From: CAYJBH01 sp964369965
GTDB taxonomy: Bacteria > Bacillota > Clostridia > Oscillospirales > Ruminococcaceae
NCBI GenBank assembly: GCA_964369965.1
Contig: CAYJGF010000001.1
Location: forward strand, 186,001 to 250,000
Length of the DNA: 64,000 nt
Direction: 5' to 3'
This document shows, one piece after another, positions 43,149 through 51,765 of this stretch. Numbering within the stretch: position 1 is the first letter of the stretch; each line of letters opens with the position of its first letter. A program made the translations under genes and the position numbers. The notes under the pieces are model-generated. The model was not told the DNA's origin. It did not search any database and worked only from the letters and a program-made list of their open reading frames with translations.

Positions 43149-43913
43149 TTATAACATCGTCTCCCATCTTTTTAGCATATTGAGCATATGTCCTGCGACA
43201 TCCATTTGATATGCCTTTTTTAGTGCATCACCGCCCAAAACCTCTTTTGCTGAGCCGTCGGCGATAATTATGCCGTCGTTCATCAATATTATCCGCTCAC
43301 AAAAGTTCATCGCGAGATTGATGTCGTGCAACACACCTACCACCGAGCGTTTTTCCCTTATACTCCACTCCTTTAAAAATTCCGTCAAATTCAACTGATA
43401 ACGCAGATCGAGGTGGTTTGTAGGCTCGTCCAGCAGGATAATGTCCGGATCCTGCGCTATGATTTTCGCCAAAAAAACGCGTTGCAGCTGCCCACCCGAA
43501 AGGGTGTTGACCTCGCGCTCACGCAGTTCCGACAGTCCGGTCAGCTCCAAAACCTGCTCTACTTTTTGGACATCGTCCCGTGAGGTGGACGCGAGAATAC
43601 CTTTTTGGTGAGGGTATCGCCCCATCATGACCGTCTCATACACCGTGTAGTTGAAATAAATTCCGCCCGATTGCGACAGCAGTGCGATTTTTTTGGCATA
43701 GCTGTGTTTTTTGTAGCTTTTCACCTCGGCGCCGTCCACAAGACAGCTGCCGGTGTAGGGCAAGGTGCCGGCGAGCACGCGAAGTAGGGTGGTTTTGCCA
43801 CAGCCGTTAGGTCCGATTATAACGGTATTTTCCCCCTCGGCTATGTTGAAGGATATGTCGTGCAATATCTCGATTTCGCCATAGCCGGCGCAGATTGAAT
43901 TTAGTTTTATCAT
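43149..43913 (-). CDS. btuD: ABC transporter ATPase, cobalamin/siderophore type
   Basis: The 254-residue ATPase has Walker A IGPNGCGKTTLL, the signature LSGGQLQR, Walker B IILLDEPTNHLD and a switch histidine. It belongs to the FecE/BtuD/FhuC group. The permease gene overlaps its start by 4 nt. A B12 riboswitch and cobA upstream in the same operon point to cobalamin import rather than siderophore uptake. Confidence 0.88.
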   Translation of the reverse strand: MIKLNSICAGYGEIEILHDISFNIAEGENTVIIGPNGCGKTTLLRVLAGTLPYTGSCLVDGAEVKSYKKHSYAKKIALLSQSGGIYFNYTVYETVMMGRYPHQKGILASTSRDDVQKVEQVLELTGLSELREREVNTLSGGQLQRVFLAKIIAQDPDIILLDEPTNHLDLRYQLNLTEFLKEWSIREKRSVVGVLHDINLAMNFCERIILMNDGIIIADGSAKEVLGGDALKKAYQMDVAGHMLNMLKRWETML

Positions 43914-44962
43914 CGTGTCACACCCCTCTTTCCAAAACGAGTCGCATCTCGTTTTCCAAAATAGAGATAGATGAAAAAGGGCGCACCGAAAAATGCGGTG
44001 ACGGCACCGATAGGTAGCTCTAAGGGGGAGACTATTGTGCGTGCAATCAGGTCACAAATAACCATAAATGCACCGCCGAGCAACATGGACGCCGGTATTA
44101 CAAATCGGTGAGATGCGCCGAACAGTTTGCGCGCGACATGGGGTGTGAATAGGTCGATAAAGCCGATAATGCCTGCCGCCGACACGATAGCACCGGTCAA
44201 CACCGCACCTACGCACAGCAGTATCACCTTGAGTTTTTTTGCGTTGACGCCGGTCGTCTGGGCCTGCTCGTCCCCGAGGCTTAGTATATCCATGCGACGT
44301 GAGAGCAAAAAAGCGGCAAGCGCACTAATTAAAACTATAGGAAATACCACGATGGAATAGCTTTCCGATTTAAGTGCAAAACTACCCATCTGCCAATACA
44401 TCATGCGTTTAAGGTCCTCACGCGAGAGCGCTAAGATAATGGTGATTATTGCGTTGGCAAAAAGAGACAGTGCCATGCCGGTGAGGATAATGGTGTTGTT
44501 TTGCAGACCTTTATCGAGATTAGAGGCGATGCCGATGGCGGCAAAGACGGTAATAACGCCGAAAGTCAGTGCAAATATCGGCAGGGTGAAGCTACCGAAC
44601 ATACTCAATCCGAGCAGTATGGTGAGCGTCGCGCCGACCGCCGCGCCGGAGGATACGCCGAGGGTGTAGGAGGAGGCGAGCGGATTGCGCAGTACCGACT
44701 GCATTATAACACCACCCACCGCAAGACCGCTGCCGCACACAAATGCGAGGAGTGCCCTCGGGATTCGTATGTCGGCGAGGATGGTGAGTGTGGTCGCCTC
44801 CACCTCGGGCGAGAGTTCAAAACCAAAACGCCCGAACAACTCGTATAAAATAACATTTATGGTATGGGACGGCACTATGGGGACGGTTCCTATCCCCATA
44901 GCCAGTATTATTGCCGCCACACATATGACTGCAAGTAGTATTAACAGTCCGAGCTTTTTCAT
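43910..44962 (-). CDS. btuC: ABC transporter permease, BtuC/FecCD family
   Basis: The 350-residue protein has about ten membrane helices and the FecCD signatures GSGLAVGGVIMQSVLRNPLA and GFIDLFTPHVARKLFG. Two copies with the ATPase form the type II importer. The start abuts the binding-protein gene stop directly, and the stop overlaps btuD by 4 nt. Confidence 0.9.
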   Translation of the reverse strand: MKKLGLLILLAVICVAAIILAMGIGTVPIVPSHTINVILYELFGRFGFELSPEVEATTLTILADIRIPRALLAFVCGSGLAVGGVIMQSVLRNPLASSYTLGVSSGAAVGATLTILLGLSMFGSFTLPIFALTFGVITVFAAIGIASNLDKGLQNNTIILTGMALSLFANAIITIILALSREDLKRMMYWQMGSFALKSESYSIVVFPIVLISALAAFLLSRRMDILSLGDEQAQTTGVNAKKLKVILLCVGAVLTGAIVSAAGIIGFIDLFTPHVARKLFGASHRFVIPASMLLGGAFMVICDLIARTIVSPLELPIGAVTAFFGAPFFIYLYFGKRDATRFGKRGVTR

Positions 44963-45994
44963 CTATGCAAACAGGTCGGGGTAGACTGCCGCCGCCATCT
45001 CCTCCAGTGCGATCACAATATTGTGGTTCGGTCGTGAGGAAGAATTTGTGTTTATAAAGAACACGCGATCACCCGAGACGGCACCCACAACGTCCCATCC
45101 GGTGCGAGTTTTTATAGCCTCGACCGGTGTCTCGCTTGTGTAGTTGTCGTTGGTCAAGATAATATCGGGGTTGGCGTCGATGACCGCCTCCTCCGCGACC
45201 GAGATCCAACTTGACTGGTCGGCGAATATGTTGGTGCAGCCTATGAGCTCTATCATCTCATGGATAAAGGTGTCGGCACCTTGACTATAGAGTGTCTCGC
45301 CACTGCCTATCTCAAAATAAAGTGTCTCACCGGTGGCGTTGTCGCCGATGGTGTCGACAACCGCCTCGATGCGAGCGTCCATGTCGGCTATCATCTGCTC
45401 CGCCTCGGCCTGTTTGCCGGTGATATTGCCGATAAATTTTATATCCTCACGGATGGCATTGATGGAGGTCGCCGAGGGGATATCGGTCACGAATGCGCCG
45501 TGCTCACTCGCCACCTCGAGCGGATTGCCGCCCTCGTAGTAGCTAAGACCGGAGGAAAATATGATGTCCGCCTCCAGTGCTATCGCCTGCTCTGCGTCCG
45601 GTGTGCCTAAGTCAAAGGCGGTAACGGTGTCAGCGACAGGCTCATCGCCAAATGCGTCCATTAAAGAATAGTTATCGGCGCCGACAATGTTGTCCTGCAA
45701 TCCGAGACCGACAAGAATTTCGGTTATGGAGGGAGATAGAGATATAATCTTGTCGGCGGATGCCGGTATCTCGTAGGGGTTACCGTTGCGGTCCAGCATT
45801 TCGGTCGCGGTGTCCTCTTCGGCGGTGTTCTCCTCCATCTCGGCGGACTCACTCTCCGGCTCTGCACTCTCGGATACGGAGGTGCTGTCGGTTGTCGGCT
45901 CTGCCTCGGACGGTGCCGGCGCGGTGCAACCTACCATAACAAGCATAAGAATCGCAAGGCTCATTGCGGTTAGTTTTTTAAATAATATGTTCAT
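44963..45994 (-). CDS. btuF: Cobalamin-type ABC transporter substrate-binding lipoprotein
   Basis: The 343-residue precursor has a lipobox ending at C23 (MLVMVGC), an acidic Ser/Glu/Thr-rich linker (about 25-65) and a class III periplasmic-binding fold (about 67-343). Within it KIISLSPSITEILVGLGLQDNIVG is the typical BtuF/FhuD start. It captures the substrate outside the membrane. Assignment to cobalamin comes from the riboswitch and cobA. Confidence 0.88.
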   Translation of the reverse strand: MNILFKKLTAMSLAILMLVMVGCTAPAPSEAEPTTDSTSVSESAEPESESAEMEENTAEEDTATEMLDRNGNPYEIPASADKIISLSPSITEILVGLGLQDNIVGADNYSLMDAFGDEPVADTVTAFDLGTPDAEQAIALEADIIFSSGLSYYEGGNPLEVASEHGAFVTDIPSATSINAIREDIKFIGNITGKQAEAEQMIADMDARIEAVVDTIGDNATGETLYFEIGSGETLYSQGADTFIHEMIELIGCTNIFADQSSWISVAEEAVIDANPDIILTNDNYTSETPVEAIKTRTGWDVVGAVSGDRVFFINTNSSSRPNHNIVIALEEMAAAVYPDLFA

Positions 45995-46020
45995 TTTTTC
46001 TCCTTTTTTTGTTATCTGTA

Positions 46021-46545
46021 TTACATCTCGATGCCGACGCGTGCGTTCACGCCGTCATTAAAATAATGCTTTATCAAGGTCATTTCGGTCACGAGGTCGG
46101 CGCGCTCTATCACCTTATCGCTCGCATATCGACCGGTCATGACCAGCTCTGTCCCCTGTGCCTTTTCCTCCATCAAACGCAGTTGTTGCTCCTCTGACAA
46201 AAGCTCCATGTTGACCGCCACGTTAATTTCGTCCAAGATGACAAGGTCGTATTCTCCGGAGGATACCGCACCGAGAGCGCGCTCGTATCCGTCCTTTGCC
46301 GCGTTTATGTCATTAACCGTCTCACTTCCCTTTGAAAAGCATTTTCCGCCGGCGCCGAACTGCCATAGCTCAATTTCGGGCAAAAAGGTCTTTATCGCCT
46401 TTATCTCGCTGTAGTCGCCCTGTTTTAAAAACTGACCGATGAAAATCTTTTTGCCGGCACCGGATGCACGCAGGGCGAGCCCCAACATGCAGGTGGTTTT
46501 CCCCTTGCCGTTACCGGTATAGATTTGCACGTACCCTTTTTTCAT
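46021..46545 (-). CDS. cobA: Cob(I)alamin adenosyltransferase, CobA/BtuR type
   Basis: The 174-residue protein has the P-loop IYTGNGKGKTT near the N terminus and the VILDEINVAVN and VMTGRYAS motifs of CobA/CobO/BtuR. It adenosylates cob(I)alamin from ATP. The start ATG 46545 is chosen because MKKGYVQIYTG is the family N terminus; longer frames would run through the riboswitch terminator. It heads the B12 uptake operon. Confidence 0.92.
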   Translation of the reverse strand: MKKGYVQIYTGNGKGKTTCMLGLALRASGAGKKIFIGQFLKQGDYSEIKAIKTFLPEIELWQFGAGGKCFSKGSETVNDINAAKDGYERALGAVSSGEYDLVILDEINVAVNMELLSEEQQLRLMEEKAQGTELVMTGRYASDKVIERADLVTEMTLIKHYFNDGVNARVGIEM

Positions 46546-46581
46546 TCCTTGTGTTTCCCTTTCTTTGTTATAAATTGTCAT

Positions 46582-46615
46582 AAAAAAATATCTCGACCGA
46601 ATACAGGTCGAGATA
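46582..46615 (-). terminator. Intrinsic terminator of the cobalamin riboswitch
   Basis: On the minus strand TATCTCGACC (46606-46615 complement) and GGTCGAGATA form a perfect 10-bp stem followed by seven T. It lies between the riboswitch and cobA, so it is the expression platform: bound cobalamin should favour termination. Confidence 0.93.
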
Positions 46616-46669
46616 CCACTCATAACAATACAGGGAAAAAACCCACGCACCGTCAACCCCATTACCTGT

Positions 46670-46845
46670 GAAGTTGTTCGGATTTATGTGGCAGGTTTTC
46701 CGACTAAGACATCATCGCACCTTTAAAACCTTCCCAAGAAAAACTCAGTGGTCGGCAAACGCCGGATAAAGGCACTAATCATTACGGCAGCAGGACTGTC
46801 AAGGATTTAAACCTTGTTCCCTCATCACACATAAACGAAATATTA
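46670..46845 (-). ncRNA. Cobalamin riboswitch
   Basis: Read on the minus strand, the elements occur in order: AGGGAAC (near 46815-46821), GGT followed by AAATCC and GACAG, the B12-box-like GCTGCCGTAA, CCACTG, GGGAAGG, GATGAT and AGTC followed by ACCTGCCACA. Apart from local variation this is the clostridial cobalamin riboswitch layout. It controls cobA-btuF-btuC-btuD. Confidence 0.92.
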
Positions 46846-46855
46846 ATTTGTGTGA

Positions 46856-46884
46856 AGTATATCACAGTATATGATAAATGTCAA
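46856..46884 (-). promoter_or_regulatory. Promoter of the riboswitch-cobA-btuFCD operon
   Basis: On the minus strand TTGACA (46879-46884) and TATACT (46856-46861) are 17 nt apart, just before the riboswitch. Confidence 0.85.
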
Positions 46885-46946
46885 TATAGCACAGAGACTT
46901 TTTTCTATTATAATTTTACAACACACCAAATTCCCCCGAAAAACAC

Positions 46947-46975
46947 TTGACAAATTTAATAAAATGTCGTATAAT
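46947..46975 (+). promoter_or_regulatory. Sigma-A promoter of rpmF
   Basis: TTGACA (46947-46952) and TATAAT (46970-46975) are 17 nt apart, a full consensus, 42 nt before rpmF. Confidence 0.9.
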
Positions 46976-47017
46976 AATTTTTGCTGAAAAAATAAATATA
47001 GATTTAGGAGATAAACA

Positions 47018-47200
47018 ATGGCAGTTCCAAAAAGAAAAGTTTCGAAAGCACGTCGTGACAAGCGCCGTTCTTCGGTGTGGAAGATCTCTGCACCCACACT
47101 CGTATCCTGCCCTAACTGCAAGGAGAAAAAGCTCCCCCATCATGTCTGCCTTGCATGCGGTCAGTATAAAGGTCGAGAGGTTATAAAGGTCGAAAGCTAA
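47018..47200 (+). CDS. rpmF: 50S ribosomal protein L32
   Basis: The 60-residue protein has the MAVPKRKVSKARRDKRRS start and a zinc-binding CPNC...CLACG four-cysteine set, so it is the zinc-containing form of L32. In many Firmicutes rpmF follows a DUF177 (YceD) gene and precedes plsX or fab genes; neither is found here. Its own strong promoter lies upstream and AGGAG precedes the ATG. Confidence 0.97.
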   Translation: MAVPKRKVSKARRDKRRSSVWKISAPTLVSCPNCKEKKLPHHVCLACGQYKGREVIKVES

Positions 47201-47295
47201 TCCCCTTAGCGTTAATATTTGTAAGCTGTGGCATCGCTGTTATTGTACGGCTTTGTCATGGCTTGTTTTTTTAATTAAGTCGGAAAGGAATTTTT

Positions 47296-49359
47296 ATGAA
47301 AAAATACATAGTAGTACCGCTGATATTGTCACTCCTTATCACACTTGTAGGGTGCGATTGGTTGCTTGAAGAGGATTATGAGGATTATTCCGAGGACAGC
47401 TATGTCGAGGAGGTTGCCGCAAAGGATGAGCAGACCGACGATGATTATTCCGACAATGCGGCGTTAAGTGACCATGTACCGGTTGAAAACACCGGCACCG
47501 ACTGGGTTATATACTGGTATCTTTGCGGCAGTGACCTTGAAACGGACGGTGCTTTTGCGTCCATCGACCTTTATGAGATGATGGATGTGCAACTGCCGGA
47601 GGGTGTGCAGGTGATTATCCAGACCGGCGGCGCCTATTCGTGGCACAACGACTTTGTTGACCCGAACTATACCGAGCGATACCTTTTTGACAGCAACGGT
47701 ATGCAGTTTATAGAACAGCTCCCCGTCTCAAACATGGGGGAGGCGCAGACCCTTGCCGACTTTTTAACCTTTGCCGAGACCAACTACCCGGGCGACCGCA
47801 CCATGGTGAACTTTTGGAATCACGGCGGTGGGTCGGTCACCGGTGCGGCTTTCGATGAGCTTTTTGACGATGACTCACTAACGTTGGACGAGATGTACGC
47901 CGCACTTGATATGGTTTACGGTACCGAGCCGGAGTACTACCCGATCGATATCGTCGGTTTTGACACCTGCCTTATGGCGACGCTTACCACCGCCTACACC
48001 TTCAGCGATCACGCAAACTACCTCGTGGCATCGCAGGAGCTGGAGCCGGGCGGCGGTTGGTACTATACCGGCATTATGCAAGCCCTTGCCGACAACCCCA
48101 CAATGAGCCCGTATGACCTCTCGGTAGCTATCTGTGACACCTATGTCGAGGGCTGTGAGTACGAGGGCACCGCCGACGATATTACACTGTCGGTCACCGA
48201 CCTTTCTATGTTAGACCCTGTCCTTTCTGCCTATGAGGAGTTTGGCGTCGAGGCGCTAAGCTATGCACTGGACGACCCATCGTTTTTCACCCACTTTGCA
48301 CAGGTCGCACAGGAGTCGGAAAACTACGGCTACAACTCTCGTGAATATGGTTACACCAACATGGTGGACATGGGACAGCTTGTCTATAATGTAAGCGACT
48401 TTTTCCCCGATGCTTCCGCTAATTTAATTGAGGCGATTGAGGATGCCGTCGTGTACCGCATTGACAGCCTGTATCGACCGGACGGGATGGGGCTTTCCAC
48501 CTATTACACCTACGATGGTGATTATGACAACCTCGCCACCTTTGCCGCACTGCACCCGGTCAACTCGATGGACTATCTTTACACATACGGTCTCACCGGC
48601 TATTTGGACGATACCGGTCTTGCGTATCTTGAGGAGTCTTTGAACTATGTGGAGGAGACACTCCCGGAACTTACGACCCTTGATACCATTGATGCGGACT
48701 GGTCTAACCTCCCGATAACGCTGGACGAGGAGGGGTTCTCCACCATCGACCTCGGACCGGAGGCATACGACACCCTTGTTTCCATCGCCTTTGAGCTTTA
48801 CTACAGCCCACCGGAGGATGAGGACCTTTTAATAACACTCGGCTCGGATAACGACATCATAGGCGATTATGAAACCGGTGTGTTCACCGATAACTTCCGC
48901 GGTGTTTGGGGGCATATCGACGGTGAGCTGTGCTATATGGAGCTGATATATGAGGCGGATAACTATAACGAATATGCCGTGCCTGTCTTTATCAACGATG
49001 AGGAGTTTGTTTTAACCGTCGTCTACGACTTTGACAGCGAAGAGTATGTCATTATCGGCGCAAGAAGACCGCTGACCGAGGAGGGCGCCGCCGATAAAGA
49101 GCTTACCATATTACAACCCGGTGACGTTGTAGACATTATCCACTACTATTCCACCTTTGATGAGGACGACGATTTCGAGCCGTATATAAGCAGTACCATT
49201 ACTGTTTCAGAAGACACCTCATTTACCGAAGAATGGCTGCCGGATGGTTACTATTTTTTAAACTACCGTCTGGAAGACAATCAGGGCAACTACTCCTATA
49301 CCGACTTTGTCATGATAGAATCGATAGACGGTGAGTTCTTCACCTATGAAATAGAATAA
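47296..49359 (+). CDS. Clostripain-family (C11) cysteine peptidase lipoprotein
   Basis: The 687-residue precursor has a signal peptide with a lipobox ending at C20 (LVGC), then an acidic Asp/Glu/Tyr-rich linker (about 25-65). The C11 domain contains the catalytic histidine in FWNHGGGSV and the cysteine in VGFDTCLMA. The C-terminal part (about 480-687) is an acidic domain of unknown function. Such peptidases usually prefer arginine. The gene has GAAAGGA before the ATG and stands before the Rnf operon, which has a separate promoter. Confidence 0.9.
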   Translation: MKKYIVVPLILSLLITLVGCDWLLEEDYEDYSEDSYVEEVAAKDEQTDDDYSDNAALSDHVPVENTGTDWVIYWYLCGSDLETDGAFASIDLYEMMDVQLPEGVQVIIQTGGAYSWHNDFVDPNYTERYLFDSNGMQFIEQLPVSNMGEAQTLADFLTFAETNYPGDRTMVNFWNHGGGSVTGAAFDELFDDDSLTLDEMYAALDMVYGTEPEYYPIDIVGFDTCLMATLTTAYTFSDHANYLVASQELEPGGGWYYTGIMQALADNPTMSPYDLSVAICDTYVEGCEYEGTADDITLSVTDLSMLDPVLSAYEEFGVEALSYALDDPSFFTHFAQVAQESENYGYNSREYGYTNMVDMGQLVYNVSDFFPDASANLIEAIEDAVVYRIDSLYRPDGMGLSTYYTYDGDYDNLATFAALHPVNSMDYLYTYGLTGYLDDTGLAYLEESLNYVEETLPELTTLDTIDADWSNLPITLDEEGFSTIDLGPEAYDTLVSIAFELYYSPPEDEDLLITLGSDNDIIGDYETGVFTDNFRGVWGHIDGELCYMELIYEADNYNEYAVPVFINDEEFVLTVVYDFDSEEYVIIGARRPLTEEGAADKELTILQPGDVVDIIHYYSTFDEDDDFEPYISSTITVSEDTSFTEEWLPDGYYFLNYRLEDNQGNYSYTDFVMIESIDGEFFTYEIE

Positions 49360-49390
49360 AATAGAAATTTATTTTATCGACAAAAATCGG

Positions 49391-49419
49391 TTGCATTGTT
49401 AGCTTTAAAATGATACAAT
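49391..49419 (+). promoter_or_regulatory. Promoter of the rnf operon
   Basis: TTGCAT (49391-49396) and TACAAT (49414-49419) are 17 nt apart. A short AT-rich inverted repeat (ATAAAAT/ATTTTAT, about 49358-49378) before it may end the preceding transcript. Confidence 0.7.
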
Positions 49420-49483
49420 ATCTTTAAGTGACTATAAATTTAAACCCATATTGACTTTTTTATTGAAAGGAATGGTTATCAGC

Positions 49484-50779
49484 TTGTTGAAAAAGTTTAT
49501 ACGTTCTGCGCAAGGTGTCGAGGTGCCACACCATAAGGCAACGCAGAATTCACGTACTAATATTATGCCGGAGCCGGATATAATATACCTGCCACTGCGT
49601 CAACATATCGGTGCGCCGACAAAACCCGTCGTCAATAAGGGTGATGAGGTGATGGTCGGCTCGGTTGTTGCCGAGGCAGGCGGCTTTGTTTCCAGTCCGA
49701 TACACAGCGGAGTATCCGGTGTGGTTAAAGACATTGTGGATATGGAGTTTGTCGGCGGTAAGGACAAGTGTATAGTCATTGAGTCGGACAAAAAAGGCAC
49801 TGTATACCCCTATATAAAACCACCCGAAATTAAGGACCATGCCGATTTTGTTGCCGCTATAGCAAAAAGCGGTCTGGTCGGGCTCGGGGGTGCCGGTTTC
49901 CCCACCGCGGTCAAGCTGTCCCCAAAAAAACCTCTTGAAATAGACACACTTATTATCAACGCCGCCGAGTGCGAGCCTTTTATAACCACCGACAACCGTG
50001 AGATGTTGGAGGCACCGGACCACATTATGGCAGGTGTCATGTTGGTCAAACGGTTTTTGAGCATCAAAAAGGTCATCTTCGGCATTGAGCGTAACAAGCC
50101 GGAGGCACTGGATCTCATGTTCAGCCTTGCTACCGGTGACAAGAATGTCGCGGTAGTCCCACTCGAAACAAGATATCCGCAGGGTGCGGAAAAGGTGCTT
50201 ATCGAGACTCTCACCGGGCGAGAAGTTCCGGTTGGCGGTCTGCCCTCCGATGTGGGTGTTATAGTATTAAACGTAGCGACCGTCTCATTTATCTCCCGTT
50301 ATATCGAGACCGGAATGCCGCTCACCAAAAAACGTGTTACGGTGGATGGAGATATTGTATCCTCCCCACAGAATTTAGAGGTTTTTATCGGCACCCCGAT
50401 ACAGGAAATTCTTGACTACTGCGGCGGTCTCACCGCACCGGCTGGCAAGATATTAATGGGCGGTCCCATGATGGGATTATCGTTGCCGGATACCTCCTTG
50501 CCTATCCAAAAACAAAACAATGCGGTTATCGCACTCTCGGTTAGAAGTGCCGCCCCACCTATCACTACACAGTGTATACACTGTGGGCGATGTGTTGCGG
50601 ACTGCCCGATGGGACTATCGCCGGTTGATATTGTGGATGCCTACGAAGTGGACGACAGGGACGAGCTTACAAAACTCGGTGTCATGAGTTGTATCGAATG
50701 TGGCTGTTGCGCCTATACCTGCCCTGCAAAACGCCCTTTGACCCCAACCATGAAACTGTGTAAAGCCGTATTAAGATAG
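49484..50779 (+). CDS. rnfC: Rnf complex subunit C
   Basis: The protein has about 431 residues. The glycine-rich GLVGLGGAGFPTAVK segment binds FMN/NADH, followed by the AECEPFITTD motif and two ferredoxin-type clusters, CIHCGRCVADCP and CIECGCCAYTCP. RnfC is the NADH-facing subunit of the ferredoxin:NAD+ oxidoreductase, which couples electron transfer to Na+ or H+ translocation. The start is taken as TTG 49484 because GAAAGGA ends at 49471 and directly abuts the ATG at 49472. Confidence 0.94.
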   Translation: MLKKFIRSAQGVEVPHHKATQNSRTNIMPEPDIIYLPLRQHIGAPTKPVVNKGDEVMVGSVVAEAGGFVSSPIHSGVSGVVKDIVDMEFVGGKDKCIVIESDKKGTVYPYIKPPEIKDHADFVAAIAKSGLVGLGGAGFPTAVKLSPKKPLEIDTLIINAAECEPFITTDNREMLEAPDHIMAGVMLVKRFLSIKKVIFGIERNKPEALDLMFSLATGDKNVAVVPLETRYPQGAEKVLIETLTGREVPVGGLPSDVGVIVLNVATVSFISRYIETGMPLTKKRVTVDGDIVSSPQNLEVFIGTPIQEILDYCGGLTAPAGKILMGGPMMGLSLPDTSLPIQKQNNAVIALSVRSAAPPITTQCIHCGRCVADCPMGLSPVDIVDAYEVDDRDELTKLGVMSCIECGCCAYTCPAKRPLTPTMKLCKAVLR

Positions 50780-50817
50780 CCAAACCGATTTATATATAGA
50801 AAGGATATTTCACAGGT

Positions 50818-51765
50818 ATGAGCGAAAGACTTTGGGTTGGTTCCTCACCGCATATTCTCTCCAACATCACCACCCGACAGATAATGTTCAAGGTGTTGCT
50901 CGCCCTTTTGCCGGCGAGTGTTGCCTCGATCATAATCTTCGGCTTTGATGCATTGATGTTGATATGTGTGACCGTCGCGGCGTGTGTCGCGTTTGAGTCG
51001 ATATGGGCGGTTATATTCAAGAAAAAACACACGGTGGGTGACCTCTCTGCGGTCGTTACCGGCGTGCTTTTGGCGTTTAACTATCCTGCAACACTGCCTG
51101 TCTGGATGGCGGTAGTCGGTGCTTTTATCGCCATAGTGGTGGTTAAACTGCTTTTTGGAGGCATTGGCAATAACTTTGCTAATCCGGCAATCGTCGGTCG
51201 TATGGTGCTTGCACTGTCTTTCCCTGCGGCAATGACCAACTACCCTTATGTTGCGTCGGTCACCTCGGTGGAGGCTCTTGCCGGTGCAACCCCTTTTGTC
51301 GCGGCGAGGACGGTGAGCGTGCAATATCTTGACCTGCTTATCGGCACACACAGCGGTGTTCTGGGTGAGACTTGTACCATTGCACTCCTGCTCGGCGGTG
51401 TATACTTAATTATGTCTAAGGTCATTTCCCCTGCCGTGCCACTCACCTATATCGGCGTCATTGCGGTGTTTACTGTGATAACGGGGCGAAATATTATATT
51501 GGAGCTTGCCGGCGGTGGTCTCATGCTCGGTGCATTTTTTATGGCAACCGACTACACCACCTCCCCATACACACTCAAAGGCAAGGTGATTTTCGGGCTG
51601 GGACTTGGAATAATTACGGTGCTTATCCGATATTTCGGCAACATGACCGAGGGTGTTTCCTACGCTATACTGATAATGAATATACTTGTTCCTTATATAA
51701 ACAGATTGACAAGACACAGGATTTTGGGAGGTAAAGGCATTGGCAAACAAAAGAAAAAAGCGTAG
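50818..51765 (+). CDS. rnfD: Rnf complex subunit D
   Basis: The 315-residue membrane protein has about nine helices and the GNNFANPAIVGR motif. The segment ALAGATPF places a threonine (T158) where RnfD carries covalently bound FMN (S/T-GAT motif). It is a core membrane subunit of the ion pump. The start of rnfG overlaps its 3' end by 26 nt. Confidence 0.95.
   Translation: MSERLWVGSSPHILSNITTRQIMFKVLLALLPASVASIIIFGFDALMLICVTVAACVAFESIWAVIFKKKHTVGDLSAVVTGVLLAFNYPATLPVWMAVVGAFIAIVVVKLLFGGIGNNFANPAIVGRMVLALSFPAAMTNYPYVASVTSVEALAGATPFVAARTVSVQYLDLLIGTHSGVLGETCTIALLLGGVYLIMSKVISPAVPLTYIGVIAVFTVITGRNIILELAGGGLMLGAFFMATDYTTSPYTLKGKVIFGLGLGIITVLIRYFGNMTEGVSYAILIMNILVPYINRLTRHRILGGKGIGKQKKKA

Noticed and set aside
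49550..50023. Minus-strand frame of 157 codons opposite rnfC
   Set aside because: It lies wholly within rnfC, which has full family motifs; the antisense product matches nothing.
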